From Tieghemiomyces parasiticus (taxonomy: Eukaryota; Kickxellomycota; Dimargaritomycetes; Dimargaritales; Dimargaritaceae), in contig JANBPT010000131.1 in NCBI GenBank assembly GCA_027575765.1, positions 1 through 64,000 on the forward strand: 64,000 nt of DNA, given 5' to 3'. A model generated the notes under the pieces. It did not search any database. It was not told the DNA's origin and was given only the letters and a program-made list of their open reading frames with translations. This document shows positions 53,801 through 63,784 of this stretch, one piece after another. A program made the position numbers and the translations under genes. The stretch's first letter is position 1. The number at the start of each line of letters is the position of its first letter.

Positions 53801-53942
53801 CCTCCTACGCAGCTACGGCCTAGACCTCGTGGCGCCCGAAATGCGCCAGCTGTTCACCCTGATTGGCAGTCTACTGTCTCACAACCGGCGCACCTACGGG
53901 ATCTACTACGACCAGATTTTGCGCGAACTCACCGCCGGCTAG
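50892..53942 (+). CDS. SOK1: TCP11 / Sok1 family protein
   Basis: Single exon, 1016 residues from the ATG at 50892; an upstream extension of the frame lacks an ATG. Residues about 60-180 are a long Arg/Gln/Glu-rich helix (coiled coil), followed by an IQ-like motif GVVALQRTFRGRQV near 230. The C-terminal 600 residues have the TCP11 pattern: a helix ending FIADLMAQMCAPERDSEVAHL (about 630), LRRMQQDYLNAQ-like and FLDLDRLFGFQNELQAL segments, and a C-terminal LFTLIGSLLSHNRRTYGIYYDQIL. Yeast Sok1 is a multicopy suppressor of cAMP-dependent kinase loss, and animal TCP11 works with PKA in sperm; a link to cAMP signalling is therefore family knowledge, not visible here. Confidence 0.88.
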   Translation: MTASDQGPPPPASPPYSTATASGNELTPTRKKPCHVATRLQQRREQDAHAECVYTGTSPTQAQLNHDAYLAARRAKAAEHLHHVELVRTQQQSQTQAQTDQQSAALRESLETASQNRARLLREQAEQCADRVRRAKRVAQLQAFRQQQKVKRQRQQLEERLRLTEARRDRILRLPRLAAPGAGIAGGPPSPPLRHRCRQEVVERGVVALQRTFRGRQVTLAHHELHRHQFSLTGLRKLGPAAATQAMTTAPVMRAADRLVRVVLAAARDDRSDRSELPTGPTDGSAASASARARAYPNAGRFLLMGMLLAVYPSEILSPSGPQDRLLADLASSMARSLERLADRPRAAADPERVRAFARDWDTFYRTFLAWKRKDSRHVLETLIAHFLELDRLWHTVRTAGGADETWRAPIAAQRDAIREQIERFGGPSALERLHRAQEAARREYSQPAASPAVPLAKDAQTAAAATTTGQTDTVAPPAADETDENSPAPTGIAEYLQNEKLAHEIAVDPYFKLGQGPGPEVAGQVRSVAQRAYFDHLRQLFADLRAVSPADSSDDPAALPSILTDCLVELFRDYRDLLLSVAPTRGALRATIEARLDVDLLEQQWRARPASLAEFDFKAYLSFIADLMAQMCAPERDSEVAHLRALDDPFRGAQATLETLQRMQQDYLNAQITLVRPFLARHAARYERDHFDRRLQSGNLTLDHTRRWLEQAVTSAGRDDTTEGSQFLAWYYEGVLNLLFATQVADPGQCPETFLLDLDRLFGFQNELQALTIVSALLILAKNLAPPAVRQRLLHRGATGSASPSQLLKDRLLELLRHDETNVDHLVAELQRAISSGPNDGGGLAANETTSSPLQTLSPATTYLGGPHKPVAPEVVRTLVLKTLSYRDPVFNVLSRRLRTVLRTWLLYPGHFSKPAESDSTSEAGPGPANPLGIRMATGFMSRGAGEVEPRGGAAQTPPATKSSTAAESLLRSYGLDLVAPEMRQLFTLIGSLLSHNRRTYGIYYDQILRELTAG

Positions 53943-54211
53943 TTCATTGTCTGGGCATTTTCACTGGAAAGTAGCTCATAATATCCCCACGCCCTCATAC
54001 AATTCACCAGGTCTTGTCCACATGATCTCCCTATTTGTACCAATTGTAATCATTTTAACAGATCGTAAGATAAATTTCGAATTTCCAAAATGCAACGTGA
54101 GGTGGATGAGAAATAGGATCGTGGCTCTTAAACAGCTGGTACCGTTGGTCCTGCAGCGTAAGGGGCCGGTTCACACGGTTTAACCATGTGGACGACTCGA
54201 GCAGCGTCGGG
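53943..54211. other. Short convergent intergenic region
   Basis: 3' ends of the TCP11-like gene (+) and DBP10 (-), A/T-richer than the flanking genes. Confidence 0.5.
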
Positions 54212-56951
54212 CTAACGCTTCCGCTTACCGGACTTGTTGGAGCCGCGCGTCGGCTTTTTGAGCTCCTCACGGCGCAATTTGGCGATCTGGCCGGCGTCCC
54301 GCAGTTCACTCTTAGGCTTGCCCTTGTTATTACCCTTGCCCTTAGTATCCCCACGGTCGCCCGTCGCCCCTCCTCGGCCACCACGGCCACGGCCACGGCC
54401 ACCTCCGCGGCCGCCTCCACGACCCGAGCTGCTGGGTATATGCGTCCCGCGCAGTTCCTGCTCGCCGGAACGCGGAATACTCATTCCGTGCTTGGATTGC
54501 CATTCCTGGTAGCTGCCACTCGAGTAGGAGGCAGGTAGAAGCACACCGCTCTCCGACTTGATCAGCTTCTTGTTGTCGGCACCGATCCCCGTACCGCGCA
54601 CAAAGTTCTTCTTCTTGGCGTCCCAGCGGAGGGCCTTACGCTTTCGGATGATGTCAGCCTGGTCGTCGGCGTTTACGTCGAACAGTGCCTTCTGTGCCTG
54701 CTCGGCGAAGGATCCGCCCTTACTGACGGCGTAGCCACGCTCGGTGTTGGCCCCCGACTGTGCGTGCGACATGTAGTATTCGGGATCACGGTAGGATTGG
54801 GCTGGTGCGGCTAAGCGGCTAGGGAACGCCGCGTCCAGATCTACCTCCTCCTCCTCCTCGGCCTGGGTGGCGGCTGAGCGGGCCTTCTTGCCAACGGGTC
54901 TGGCATCGTCGTCGTCGCTGGCGTTGCTTCCGTCATCATCGCTATCGGATTGGTAAGCCCCCAGCTGGACCTTCCGATTGTACTCCTCCCGGGCTTCGGC
55001 CTTGCGCTGCCGGGTCTCGGTGATCACCTTATCCATCTGGTCACGCCGTTTGCGCATGAGTAGGGTGGCCGGGGTGACGTTCTTGGTTCCACGACAGCCC
55101 ACCTCGAACACGGTCTCGGCGGGCCGAAACTGGGAGATGGCGCTCACCATGACCATGCGTTGCCGTTCAGCGTCGTCGAAATGGGCGGTCAGCAGCGAGT
55201 GGGTGTCCTGCGCGGCCGGAGACTGCAAAAGTTCCTTGCATCGTTTATGAGACTCGGAGGCTGCGGCCTGCCGCGTCCGACTAAACAGCTTGTACCCGTT
55301 GGTGGCCATGCGCCGCTGGTCGACCATGATAATCGAGTTCTCGACCCGACTCGTGACCCATTCCATGTCGTCCATCATCAGCTCGTTGGGCAGCCGGCCT
55401 ATCACAATGTCCTTGGAGTAGTCCAAGGTCCCGCCCTCCGCGCCCTGCTGGCCCACGAGTAAGCGGCGTCCAAGGAAGAGCTGCAGATCGAGCACGTAAG
55501 GGATCTCCTCGTTGGTGACGAGGGAGTAGGCCCAGCCGCGCCGGCCGGCTCGGGCCACGCGGCCCACTCGGTGCACGAAGGTTTTGCAGTTATCAACAAA
55601 GTGGTAGTTAACCACGTTCTGCAGGATCGGGATATCGATACCGCGGGCCGCCACGTCCGTGACGACCAAGACGGTGGAGCGGCCGGCCCGGAAGTTCTCA
55701 ATTTGAATTTTGCGCGCCGTCTGGTCGAGGGACCCGTATATGTACGCGACGGCGTACCCTACCTCCAGGAGGAGCTGGGCCAGGTATTCCACATGGTGCT
55801 TGGTAGCGACAAAAATAATGGTCTGGTGATCTATGTTGGCCTTAGGACCCCCGGACCGCTGCCGCGTGAGTACCCGTTCAATCTCCTCGTCGTTATCATC
55901 GTCGTCGTCCTCCTCGGCGTCGGAACCACTTTTACCTTTCCCCTTCCCCTTGCGGCGCGGCCTGGCCTTGATCTGGGCAAACTGTTGGGCGGCAACCCGC
56001 CGCTCTTCGAGCGTGGTCACGGGCAGCTTGATCACCTCGCGGAGCAGGTAGAGTAGCGCAGCCTCTTTCTCCGGGGCCGTCACATGGAAGAAGGCCATTT
56101 CCAGTTCCTCGCTCACCTTGGTCTCAGCGTCCAGACGGACCAGTTCGGGTTCTTCCAGACCAGCCTTGGCGAAATCAACCAAGGTCTTGGGTAGGGTCGC
56201 CGAAAAGAGGAGAGTCTGCCGGGTAGCCGGCAACCGGTTGAGGATCTCGTGTAGCTGGACTGTAAACCCCATTTCGAACAGTCGGTCTGCCTCGTCGAAC
56301 ACCACGTACTCTACGGTGCTGAGATCCAGGTTCATTTCCACCAGCAAGTGGAGGAAGCGGCCGGGCGTGGCGATGATGATGTCTGGGTTGGTAGCTAAGA
56401 GGGCGTACTGGTCGCTGATGCTGTTACCACCGACGATGGCTCCATTGCGGAGGTCAGAGTACTTGCTCAGTTCGCCCGTGACGCGCTGGGTCTGGAGTGC
56501 CAATTCACGACTAGGGGAGAGGATCAGGCCACGGATACCGACCTGGTCATGAGGAAGGTAGGTGGTTAAATGGTTCAGGGTAGGGGTGGCAGAGGGTGAT
56601 GCGAGGCGGGTGAAAGGTCAGCTACCGTGCCGAATAGGCTCAAGTGAAAGGCAGCTTGATCAATAGAGCACCGCATCAATGCGGTTGACATGCGCGGACA
56701 AAACCTACCTTGGCGGAGTGCTGGCGTAGCTTGTTGATAAGCGGGATCAGGAAAGCGGCGGTTTTACCAGACCCCGTACGGGCCATACCCACCACGTCCT
56801 TGCCGCTGAGGACGAGCGGTATGCATTTGCGCTGGATGGGCGTGGGCTGCTTATAACCCTTACGTTGGATGGCGCGGAACAGGTTCGGGATCAGATCCAT
56901 GCTCTGGAATCCGCCCGACTTGGGCTTCTTCCGGTTCATTGGGGCCTGCAT
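54212..56951 (-). CDS. DBP10: DEAD-box RNA helicase Dbp10 / DDX54
   Basis: Two exons, 56951-56709 and 56542-54212, intron 166 nt (GTAGGT donor); 857 residues. Helicase motifs in order: Q motif SGGFQSMDL...[11 protein letters not shown], motif I ARTGSGKT (57-64), SPSRELA, TPGR, motif II FDEAD, motif III SATLP, then [11 protein letters not shown] and [13 protein letters not shown]. An acidic and Arg/Lys insert ([21 protein letters not shown]) lies between the helicase lobes, and the end is an RGG-type tail plus a basic [15 protein letters not shown] nucleolar-type sequence. Dbp10 acts in 60S ribosomal subunit assembly. The N terminus is shorter than in relatives; the frame stays open upstream to another ATG at 57218, adding 89 residues without family likeness, so a missing 5' exon is possible. 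Confidence 0.93.
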
Positions 56952-57841
56952 GGCAGTATAATATTGAATACGTTGGGCTTTGGGTTGTGACGAAATTGCC
57001 AAATTAGTCGCCTCAGCGTTGCTCGGGGCCTTGGTTGGGAGGTTTGGTGGCGGTTGAGCTGGTCGGGTAAGGTAGACTGGTGTACGGGCTGTTGAAGCGA
57101 CCTCGGTGGCGGCGTTGGCTAATGGATTGCTGCGAGTCGGGTGCAAGTATGAACAGCGAGACCAAGGGACGGGAATTGGCATAGGCTCGGCTCGTTGGCA
57201 TAGTACACAGGCGCACATTCGCTGGGTGAGCTAGGGCCGACAAGACCAGGGAGCCTTTTCCGAGACCCGAAGTCGGCTGCTTCAGCGGCTTTTTTTTTTC
57301 TTCTCGTGCGCAGGAATGGCTCACTCAATGGACTGAGGGGGGGGGGAATAGCTGCCCTCGCATAGAGTGCGCCAGTCCAAATGCGGGCCATTGAAACAGT
57401 GTGGTAGGATGGAATACGATGACCAACAGCTTACATCACGTGATTATATCTGCTTAGGATTACTGATTAGCTCCAGGCCGTTGCTCATCTTGTGTGCCTT
57501 CCTTACATTATTGCCATTGGACCCCGATGTGTGACCACGGCGGGGTACTCCTTAGGAGATGGGTAGGGCCACGGTCTGTTGGGCGCAGCTCTTCGGACTT
57601 CGCCATCTTTCCCCCATCCGCTACTGCCCGTCAATAGTCCTGGACTCTCTGCCGGCTCTTGCCGTTTGTTTTTCCTTTACCCGGTACTCTATCCCAACGG
57701 TTGGTCCCCATCACGTTCCGGAAGTAAGCCATTGCGTTCACCCGAGGTCCACCTAAGCTACCCTTGCTACCAGCCAGTTTAACACTATTGGTCACTGCTG
57801 ACTGGTGAGGCCGTCCCGTACCCATCGCCCTTCACCCTGCC
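56952..57841. other. Divergent promoter region DBP10 / SLP1
   Basis: Contains a TCACGTGA site at 57435-57444 and a G run near 57338-57347. Possible 5' extension of DBP10 up to 57218. No separate gene. Confidence 0.45.
57435..57444. promoter_or_regulatory. ATCACGTGAT palindrome (Cbf1-type site)
   Basis: Perfect 10-nt palindrome with CACGTG core, about 480 nt from the DBP10 start and about 400 nt from the SLP1 start. Confidence 0.4.
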
Positions 57842-59953
57842 ATGTGCCCCCAACGACGTCATACCGTGCGCTGGCGTCACCTAGTCCTCGGGCTGCTGGC
57901 CCTTGCGACGGCCACCGTCCTGGCCGACCCTTCCGCAGCGACTTCGCAGACCACAGACGATATAGCCGAGGCCACCGCCTTCTACAATACAGCTGTCGCA
58001 GAAGCTCCACCGGCGGGCGACTCACCGGAGGTTCAACCGCTCTTACCAGTGGGGGACGGCGGTGAGGGTGAAGGCATCGCAACGTTGAAAGGCCACACGC
58101 CACTGCCACTTTTCTCCCTCGCGGAGGGTGGTGAGTACCTTCCGTCCTTCGAGGAGTGGCGCCGGACCCAACAGTCGGAAGCAGTGGGATGCGGTGGTAA
58201 CGACACAGAAAGGTGCCGCCAACAGCGCTACCTGGAGTGGGTCCGGACCCAGGCGGCCACGGTCACCACGGTCGCTTCGGCCACCCTGGTACCACCCCCG
58301 GCAGCCGATCCGTCTCCACCCAGTCAGTCGCCATCCGAAGCTAAAAAACTGCCTAAACCTGCCAGTCCGGCCGCCGTCATCCACCCGGGCGGGGCCGCCG
58401 CCTTGGCTGCCGTGAAGGGCCGGTTCAACCACGCGTCGGCTGACTGCGCTGCAGTGGTACTCAAAGCCAACCCAGAGGCCAAGGGTCCCGCAGCGGTGCT
58501 CACCAACAGTAAGGAACGGTACATGCTCAATCTCTGTTCGGCAACCAAATTCCTCCTGATAGAGCTCTGTGACGACATCCTGATCGATGCGCTCGCCCTG
58601 GCCAACTACGAGTTCTTTTCATCCACGTTCAAGGACTTCACAGTCCACGTTACAGACCGATACCCACCTAAAGATGGCGCGTGGCGTCTCCTGGGCCGGT
58701 TCCAGGCCTACAACTCCCGCGAGACCCAAATTTTTACCGTGCCGGATCCGGTGATGTGGGCACGGTTCATCCGCATCGATCTGCTCACCCACTACGGCGC
58801 TGAGTACTACTGCCCCGTCAGCCTGGTACGGGTCTACGGTAACACGATTATGGAACAGTACAAGCGGGAGGAGGAAGACTTGAACGCTGGCATCATTGAC
58901 GAGGCCGACGCCGTAGCTGTGGCACCCGTCCGCGAGGTCCCACCGAAACCTAAGACCTGGTTGGAGGCTCCGCCGCCACCCCCGCCTGCACCCGCCGTCG
59001 ATCCCCCCGTAGATTCCTCGGCGAGCCTCCGGTCGTACTGGGACCGGCTGGACCGCCTGATGCAAGACACGGGCCCCGTTGGCGAGGCCTTTGGTGACGC
59101 CCTTGAGGACACCAGCCCGGCCATCTCGGCCCTACCTCGCATGCCCTTACGAGACGCGGTCACCACTGCCGGGTCCGATCCAGACCTCGATCCAGTCTAC
59201 GTAGGTGACGGCGAAGTCGGTGTTCTAGAGGCTGCACCCGGCTCTACCAAAGAAGGGGGCCTGGCTGATACCGAATCCGAGCCCATAATGACAGACGCCG
59301 GTGTCGAAATCCCCGCGGCAGAGGCTCCTACCTCGCCGTCCCAACCCCCGCCTCCGCTACGGCCGCACGCTAGCGCCGGCGGTACGCAGGAGAGTATCTT
59401 CAAGACCATCATGAAGCGGCTCGGCTGGCTGGATCGTAACATGACCATGACCTACCAGTACTTGGAAGAGCAGAATGGAGCCATTAACGACATCCTCGCC
59501 AAGCTGGACTATGCCCACCGCCACCAGGTCCACCAGGCCTTCTCCTACCTGAACACCACTACTGCCAAGCAGATCCAGGCGTTGGTAAGTACTTTGCCCA
59601 TGCCCAAAGGGACATCGTGCAACGTTGTCATCAGACCTCTCTGGTTGGCCGATATCTGAGCTGACTTTCTCTCACCGTTCTTTTCACCTTTGACTCCATA
59701 CTGGCAGAAAATCACCTGCGAAGAGATCTGGAAGGCCATCATATTTGATGTCGAGGCCTACGAACACCACAGCCGCCGCGATATTGAGCAGCTCACCACT
59801 CGGCTTAACCAGCTCTCCCAGGATCTGGTGTTTGAGAAGCGCATGCGGATCGCTCAGCTCATCCTGCTGCTTGCCGTAATCCTTGTGGTGGGTCTGAGTA
59901 AGGCTCTTAAAGTGGTTTCACCGCGATTACCCGAGGATAAGAAGGAAAAATGA
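57842..59953 (+). CDS. SLP1: SUN-domain ER membrane protein, Slp1 / SUCO family
   Basis: Two exons, 57842-59584 and 59708-59953, intron 123 nt with GTAAGT donor; 662 residues. A signal peptide is present (VRWRHLVLGLLALATATVLA). The SUN-type beta domain runs from about 193 to 336: NHASADCAAVVLKANPEAKGPAAVLTNSKERYMLNLC, then LANYEFFSSTFKDFTVH, and EYYCPVSLVRVYGNT at the end. A Pro-rich, acidic spacer follows, then a coiled-coil region (LGWLDRNMTMTYQYLEEQ) and, in exon 2, IAQLILLLAVILVVGL as a membrane anchor near 627-648. Internal SUN domains of this kind are those of yeast Slp1 (with Emp65, protecting folding ER proteins) and animal SUCO/OPT, not the nuclear-envelope SUN1/2 type. Confidence 0.92.
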
Positions 59954-60480
59954 TGGCTAACCCTCCCTCCCTTTCGTTACTACTTTGCGCCCTTTGTATT
60001 TTTACATATTTACTATTTATATTACCACCTATAACCTGGCTAGTATTAACGGACGTAGGTTGGAGACGGAAGGGGAGTAGACAACACAAATTTACGTTTA
60101 TAGTCAAGAAACGCCATGGTCGCTGACCAGCGCACCAAGTTCCCATGGGAACGAGCGGTTCAACGCTGTAGAAGAAAAAATAACGGAAAGAGAGTAGCCG
60201 GAGAAGGATTGAAGGTTAGACCTAAGAAGCAAAGGAGGTAATTCCGACGAGGGTAAGGGTATCATTAATGGGGTGGTGTTGCACCGCTGGGAAAGGAAAT
60301 CTAAAAGTGAGCAGCAATGAAACGGATGAAACTTAAAACCGGAAGCGGAGAAGTGATCACAAGCAAGCGGGGTAGGAGGGGTTACATAATCGGATTAGGT
60401 AAGGAAAGAGAGAAGGGGAGTATCACAATATCCGCTGCGTTATAAACGGACAGAAGGGCTCGGTCGGACTGGTGGGCCCC
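59954..60480. other. Convergent intergenic region
   Basis: 3' ends of SLP1 (+) and the phosphate transporter (-); A/T-rich just after SLP1 (59995-60030). No gene seen. Confidence 0.5.
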
Positions 60481-62955
60481 CTAAAGTCCAAAGGCAAGAC
60501 CGAGACCGTAGCCTGCGGTGATAATCACCACGAAGGCCAGGACACTGGACGGAACGCCAGCCACCAGGAAGTCCTTGGTGGTCACGTACGGCTTACCCGT
60601 CTCGTCCTCCATCATAATGGCTGTCATATTGGGGAAGCCCGAGACGGGCAGACCCATGGCACCCGAGCACATGAGCGTGGAACCAAACACCAGAAGACGG
60701 GCGTGGCCGTGGGGCAGGGCTAGGCCTACGCCGTTGACAACCGGCAGGATGATGGACGCGCCCACGGTGTGCGAAATAAAAGTGGCCACGAAAAGCATGA
60801 GGCCGCAGAAAATCACATAAACGGCGTACAGTGAGCAGCCTTCGACGCTGGCCTGAATGAGGGTAGCTACGGTGTGTAGGAGGCCTGAGGACTGTACAGC
60901 GCGGCCCAGGGCCACCCCGCCCATGGCCAGCATGATGGTGGTCCACAAGAAGTTGTTAAAGTCCTCCTTGGTCAGTAGGCCGGTACCGAACAAGACGAGA
61001 AGCGGCAGTATGGCGATGACACCCATGTGACCAACGTAAGCGCGGATGGCCGACTCGACGCACCACAGAACAATGGTAACGAGAGTAACGCCGATTATGA
61101 ACCACTGCTTGAAAGTGAAGGGTTCGCGCACGAATCGGGCCTGGTGCACGGCTGGGGTGGAGTTGGCCGGGCGGTAGATGAGAAGGAGGAAGCCCCACAC
61201 GAGGATGTCGGTCGCGAAGGCCACGGGCAGGGCGACGCCGAACCACTCAAGCCAGTTGGGCTCGGGACTCATGTTCTGCAGGGCGATGGCGTTCTGGGGC
61301 GAGCTGATGGGTGACGACATGCCGCCCACGTTGGACGCCATGGCGATACCAATGATAAGGCAGCGCGCGAAGGGGCTGCCCTGAGGCAAGGTGCGCAGGA
61401 TGGGCTGAATCAGGGAGAAGCACAGGACCGGTGCGGCCACGTTACTGATCAGCATACTGGCCACTGTGGCCACCAGCATGTTCATGAGCAGTACAATACT
61501 CGGCTTGGTGCCGGCCAGGGAGAGTACCATGGACGCCACCGTTTTGGCGATGTTGTGCTTGCTCATGGCGGCGGCGATGGAAAAACCACCCAACAATAGC
61601 ATGATGACGGGGGAAAACATGGCCGCGAACACCTCCTTAGCAGCGTCCTTGGCCTCCAAGCGGGCTGGGTCCTCACCCTCGGATCGCAGTACGCGCAGCA
61701 TAACGACCAGAAGCGGAACCAGGAAGGCCGTCGCGAAGAGAGGCAGCGCCTCGGTAGCCCACAGCAGGGACACGTAAATTAGGAGGGCCAGGCAGTTCTG
61801 CTCCTCGGGGGTGCGAAAGATGGGGACCAGGAGTAGGATAATGAAGATGGCAGTGCAGCCGAGGATGGTCAGTATCTGGCGGGTGTACGGAGTCAGGCGT
61901 TGCCAAAAGGATGAGGGACCCGCCCCGGTCGCGGGTTCGACATCGTCCACGATGGTGGCCGGTCGCACCCCCACGGCAGACACCTTCCGTTCCTGACTGA
62001 TCATATCGCGCCACACTGTGTTGCGCTCCCATACCACCTGCTCACGCAAGCAGGCACGCAGAGCTTTGGTGGCCCCGGCCAGGTCCGGGAACCGGCCCAG
62101 TTCGGCGTACATGCGCCGCAGCGACAGCAAGTGCTGATCCAGACTCTGGCGGGTCTCCTCGCGGAACGGGTGGACCGGCAGCAAGGTGCGCTCGATGTAG
62201 GATTCGCGTAGGCTGCTGCTGGTAACCTTGTCATACTTCTTGAGGATTTTGGTGAACCCCGTGTAGTTGAGATTGACATAGCTCTTAAGGTCACTGAGCA
62301 GAATAAAGAGATCACGGGCCTGGTCAGTGAGTTCCCGGCGGTGCTCTTCACTATTGACCAGCCGACCTCGGAAGCTATGGCGGGAGGAAGCCAGCGATTC
62401 GTCGTCGCCGTCATGGTCATCACCGCTGTTGTGGGCCGTATCGGTGGACGCCGGGACTCCATGGGCAGAGGACGGGGCCGAGAACTCGAATGCGGTGGTC
62501 AAGTCGTTCTTGGTGGTCCGGTGGGCTGAAGGGATGGTCATTTTGTCACCGAATGTCTTGACGTGGTCGTCCTTGAGCGAGTGGGCATTATCCGCGACGG
62601 TAATGAGTAGGCTATCGACGCAGGCCACATCGTCCACATTGCCGCGCACGGCGTGGAATTTCTGGTAGAGCTCGGCTTCCTTTCGGGTATAGAAATCGAC
62701 AATTTTCTGGAGTTCAATATTGAGAGCAGGTACAAACAGGGCGCGGCACCGGGCGCCGGGTTCCATATGACCGCTATCGTCAGGTAGACTGGCCACTGAG
62801 GACCGTTGTGGGGCAGTTTCATTGGGCGGATACGTGGTGGGGGTGAACACCTCCTTCTCGATTTGGTACAGCAACTTCTTCAGGTGCGAGTAGGCCAGGT
62901 AGTAGTCAGCCCACTCAGGGACTGAGTTGAACTGCAAGGCCGAAGAAAATTTCAT
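60481..62955 (-). CDS. PHO87/90/91: SPX-domain low-affinity phosphate transporter
   Basis: Single exon, 824 residues from the ATG at 62955 (the two codons before it in frame contain no ATG). Residues 1 to about 270 are an SPX domain: MKFSSALQFNSVPEWADYYLAYSHLKKLLYQIE at the start, and LSDLKSYVNLNYTGFTKILKKYDK with the Lys cluster that binds inositol pyrophosphates. From about 345 there are roughly 12 membrane helices of the sodium:sulfate/divalent-anion symporter family, with SNVGGMSSPISSPQNAIA and PVSGFPNMTAIMM as the paired helical-hairpin substrate motifs. This is the layout of yeast Pho87, Pho90 (plasma membrane) and Pho91 (vacuole); sequence alone does not separate them. It imports or redistributes phosphate, with the SPX domain limiting flux. 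Confidence 0.94.
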   Translation of the reverse strand: MKFSSALQFNSVPEWADYYLAYSHLKKLLYQIEKEVFTPTTYPPNETAPQRSSVASLPDDSGHMEPGARCRALFVPALNIELQKIVDFYTRKEAELYQKFHAVRGNVDDVACVDSLLITVADNAHSLKDDHVKTFGDKMTIPSAHRTTKNDLTTAFEFSAPSSAHGVPASTDTAHNSGDDHDGDDESLASSRHSFRGRLVNSEEHRRELTDQARDLFILLSDLKSYVNLNYTGFTKILKKYDKVTSSSLRESYIERTLLPVHPFREETRQSLDQHLLSLRRMYAELGRFPDLAGATKALRACLREQVVWERNTVWRDMISQERKVSAVGVRPATIVDDVEPATGAGPSSFWQRLTPYTRQILTILGCTAIFIILLLVPIFRTPEEQNCLALLIYVSLLWATEALPLFATAFLVPLLVVMLRVLRSEGEDPARLEAKDAAKEVFAAMFSPVIMLLLGGFSIAAAMSKHNIAKTVASMVLSLAGTKPSIVLLMNMLVATVASMLISNVAAPVLCFSLIQPILRTLPQGSPFARCLIIGIAMASNVGGMSSPISSPQNAIALQNMSPEPNWLEWFGVALPVAFATDILVWGFLLLIYRPANSTPAVHQARFVREPFTFKQWFIIGVTLVTIVLWCVESAIRAYVGHMGVIAILPLLVLFGTGLLTKEDFNNFLWTTIMLAMGGVALGRAVQSSGLLHTVATLIQASVEGCSLYAVYVIFCGLMLFVATFISHTVGASIILPVVNGVGLALPHGHARLLVFGSTLMCSGAMGLPVSGFPNMTAIMMEDETGKPYVTTKDFLVAGVPSSVLAFVVIITAGYGLGLAFGL

Positions 62956-63784
62956 GGTCACAAGCCACAGGTAGAGTTGTTGGGCGGATGAATAGGCGAA
63001 GTGCCGTGAAAGGCGGAGAGGGTAGTAGTAGAGCTAACAGCTATAACCGCCACCTATCCGGGCTGCGAACGGGGTGTACAAGGTGAATAGAGGGCCGGAA
63101 TGGGGACGGGGAGGGCGGGAGAGGGTTTCTGTGGAACGGTTGGTAGGTCAGATGGACGGGCGGAGGTATGGTATGATTATAAACGGTAGTTTAAGTAAGT
63201 TGAGGAAGGCGGTGCGCTGGATTAGATCGATGTGCAGCAGGGGGGCGGGGGCGATAGTGCCGGTAGCCATTATTCAAATATAGGAGCCGTTTAGTGCAGG
63301 AAGGTGGGATCACCTATAGGATACCAGGTGATCGCCAAAGCGCCGTATAACCCGGTCGGGTACCAGGTTATAGGCAGCGGCGAGTCTCAGCCCAGGACCT
63401 GCAAAGCTAATGGGCCGGTTCAACATACCTACTACAATATACTTGGGATTAAAGGGAGGAGGTGCGTGGTGGTCTCTATCTGAAAAATCTACTAATAACA
63501 GCCGTCACTTCAATAGACATATCCAGCCCGGTGGTGGGGAGAGGTCACAAGAGATCCGACAATTCGGAATCAAGAATCGACGCGATAGACCTGGTGCAGT
63601 GCGCGTAGAGGTCAGCTCAGGGCATATAGGAAACTAACGTTATCAAAGAGGAGGGGTAGGTACACGAGGAGCAGACCTTAGAGATGCCGGACACGGACGC
63701 TGTTTATATACTACTCCTCTCTTCAAGGCCACGCCTACTATCAATTACTCTTCTTTTTTACTTATCGCGGACCGCGGGGGCGAC
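62956..63784. other. Divergent promoter region
   Basis: Between the phosphate transporter (-) and the right-edge gene (+). A TATATA lies at 63705-63710. No gene is supported. Confidence 0.5.
63705..63710 (+). promoter_or_regulatory. TATA-like box
   Basis: TATATA in TTTATATA, 75-80 nt before the ATG at 63785, a good core-promoter position for the gene at the right edge. Confidence 0.45.
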
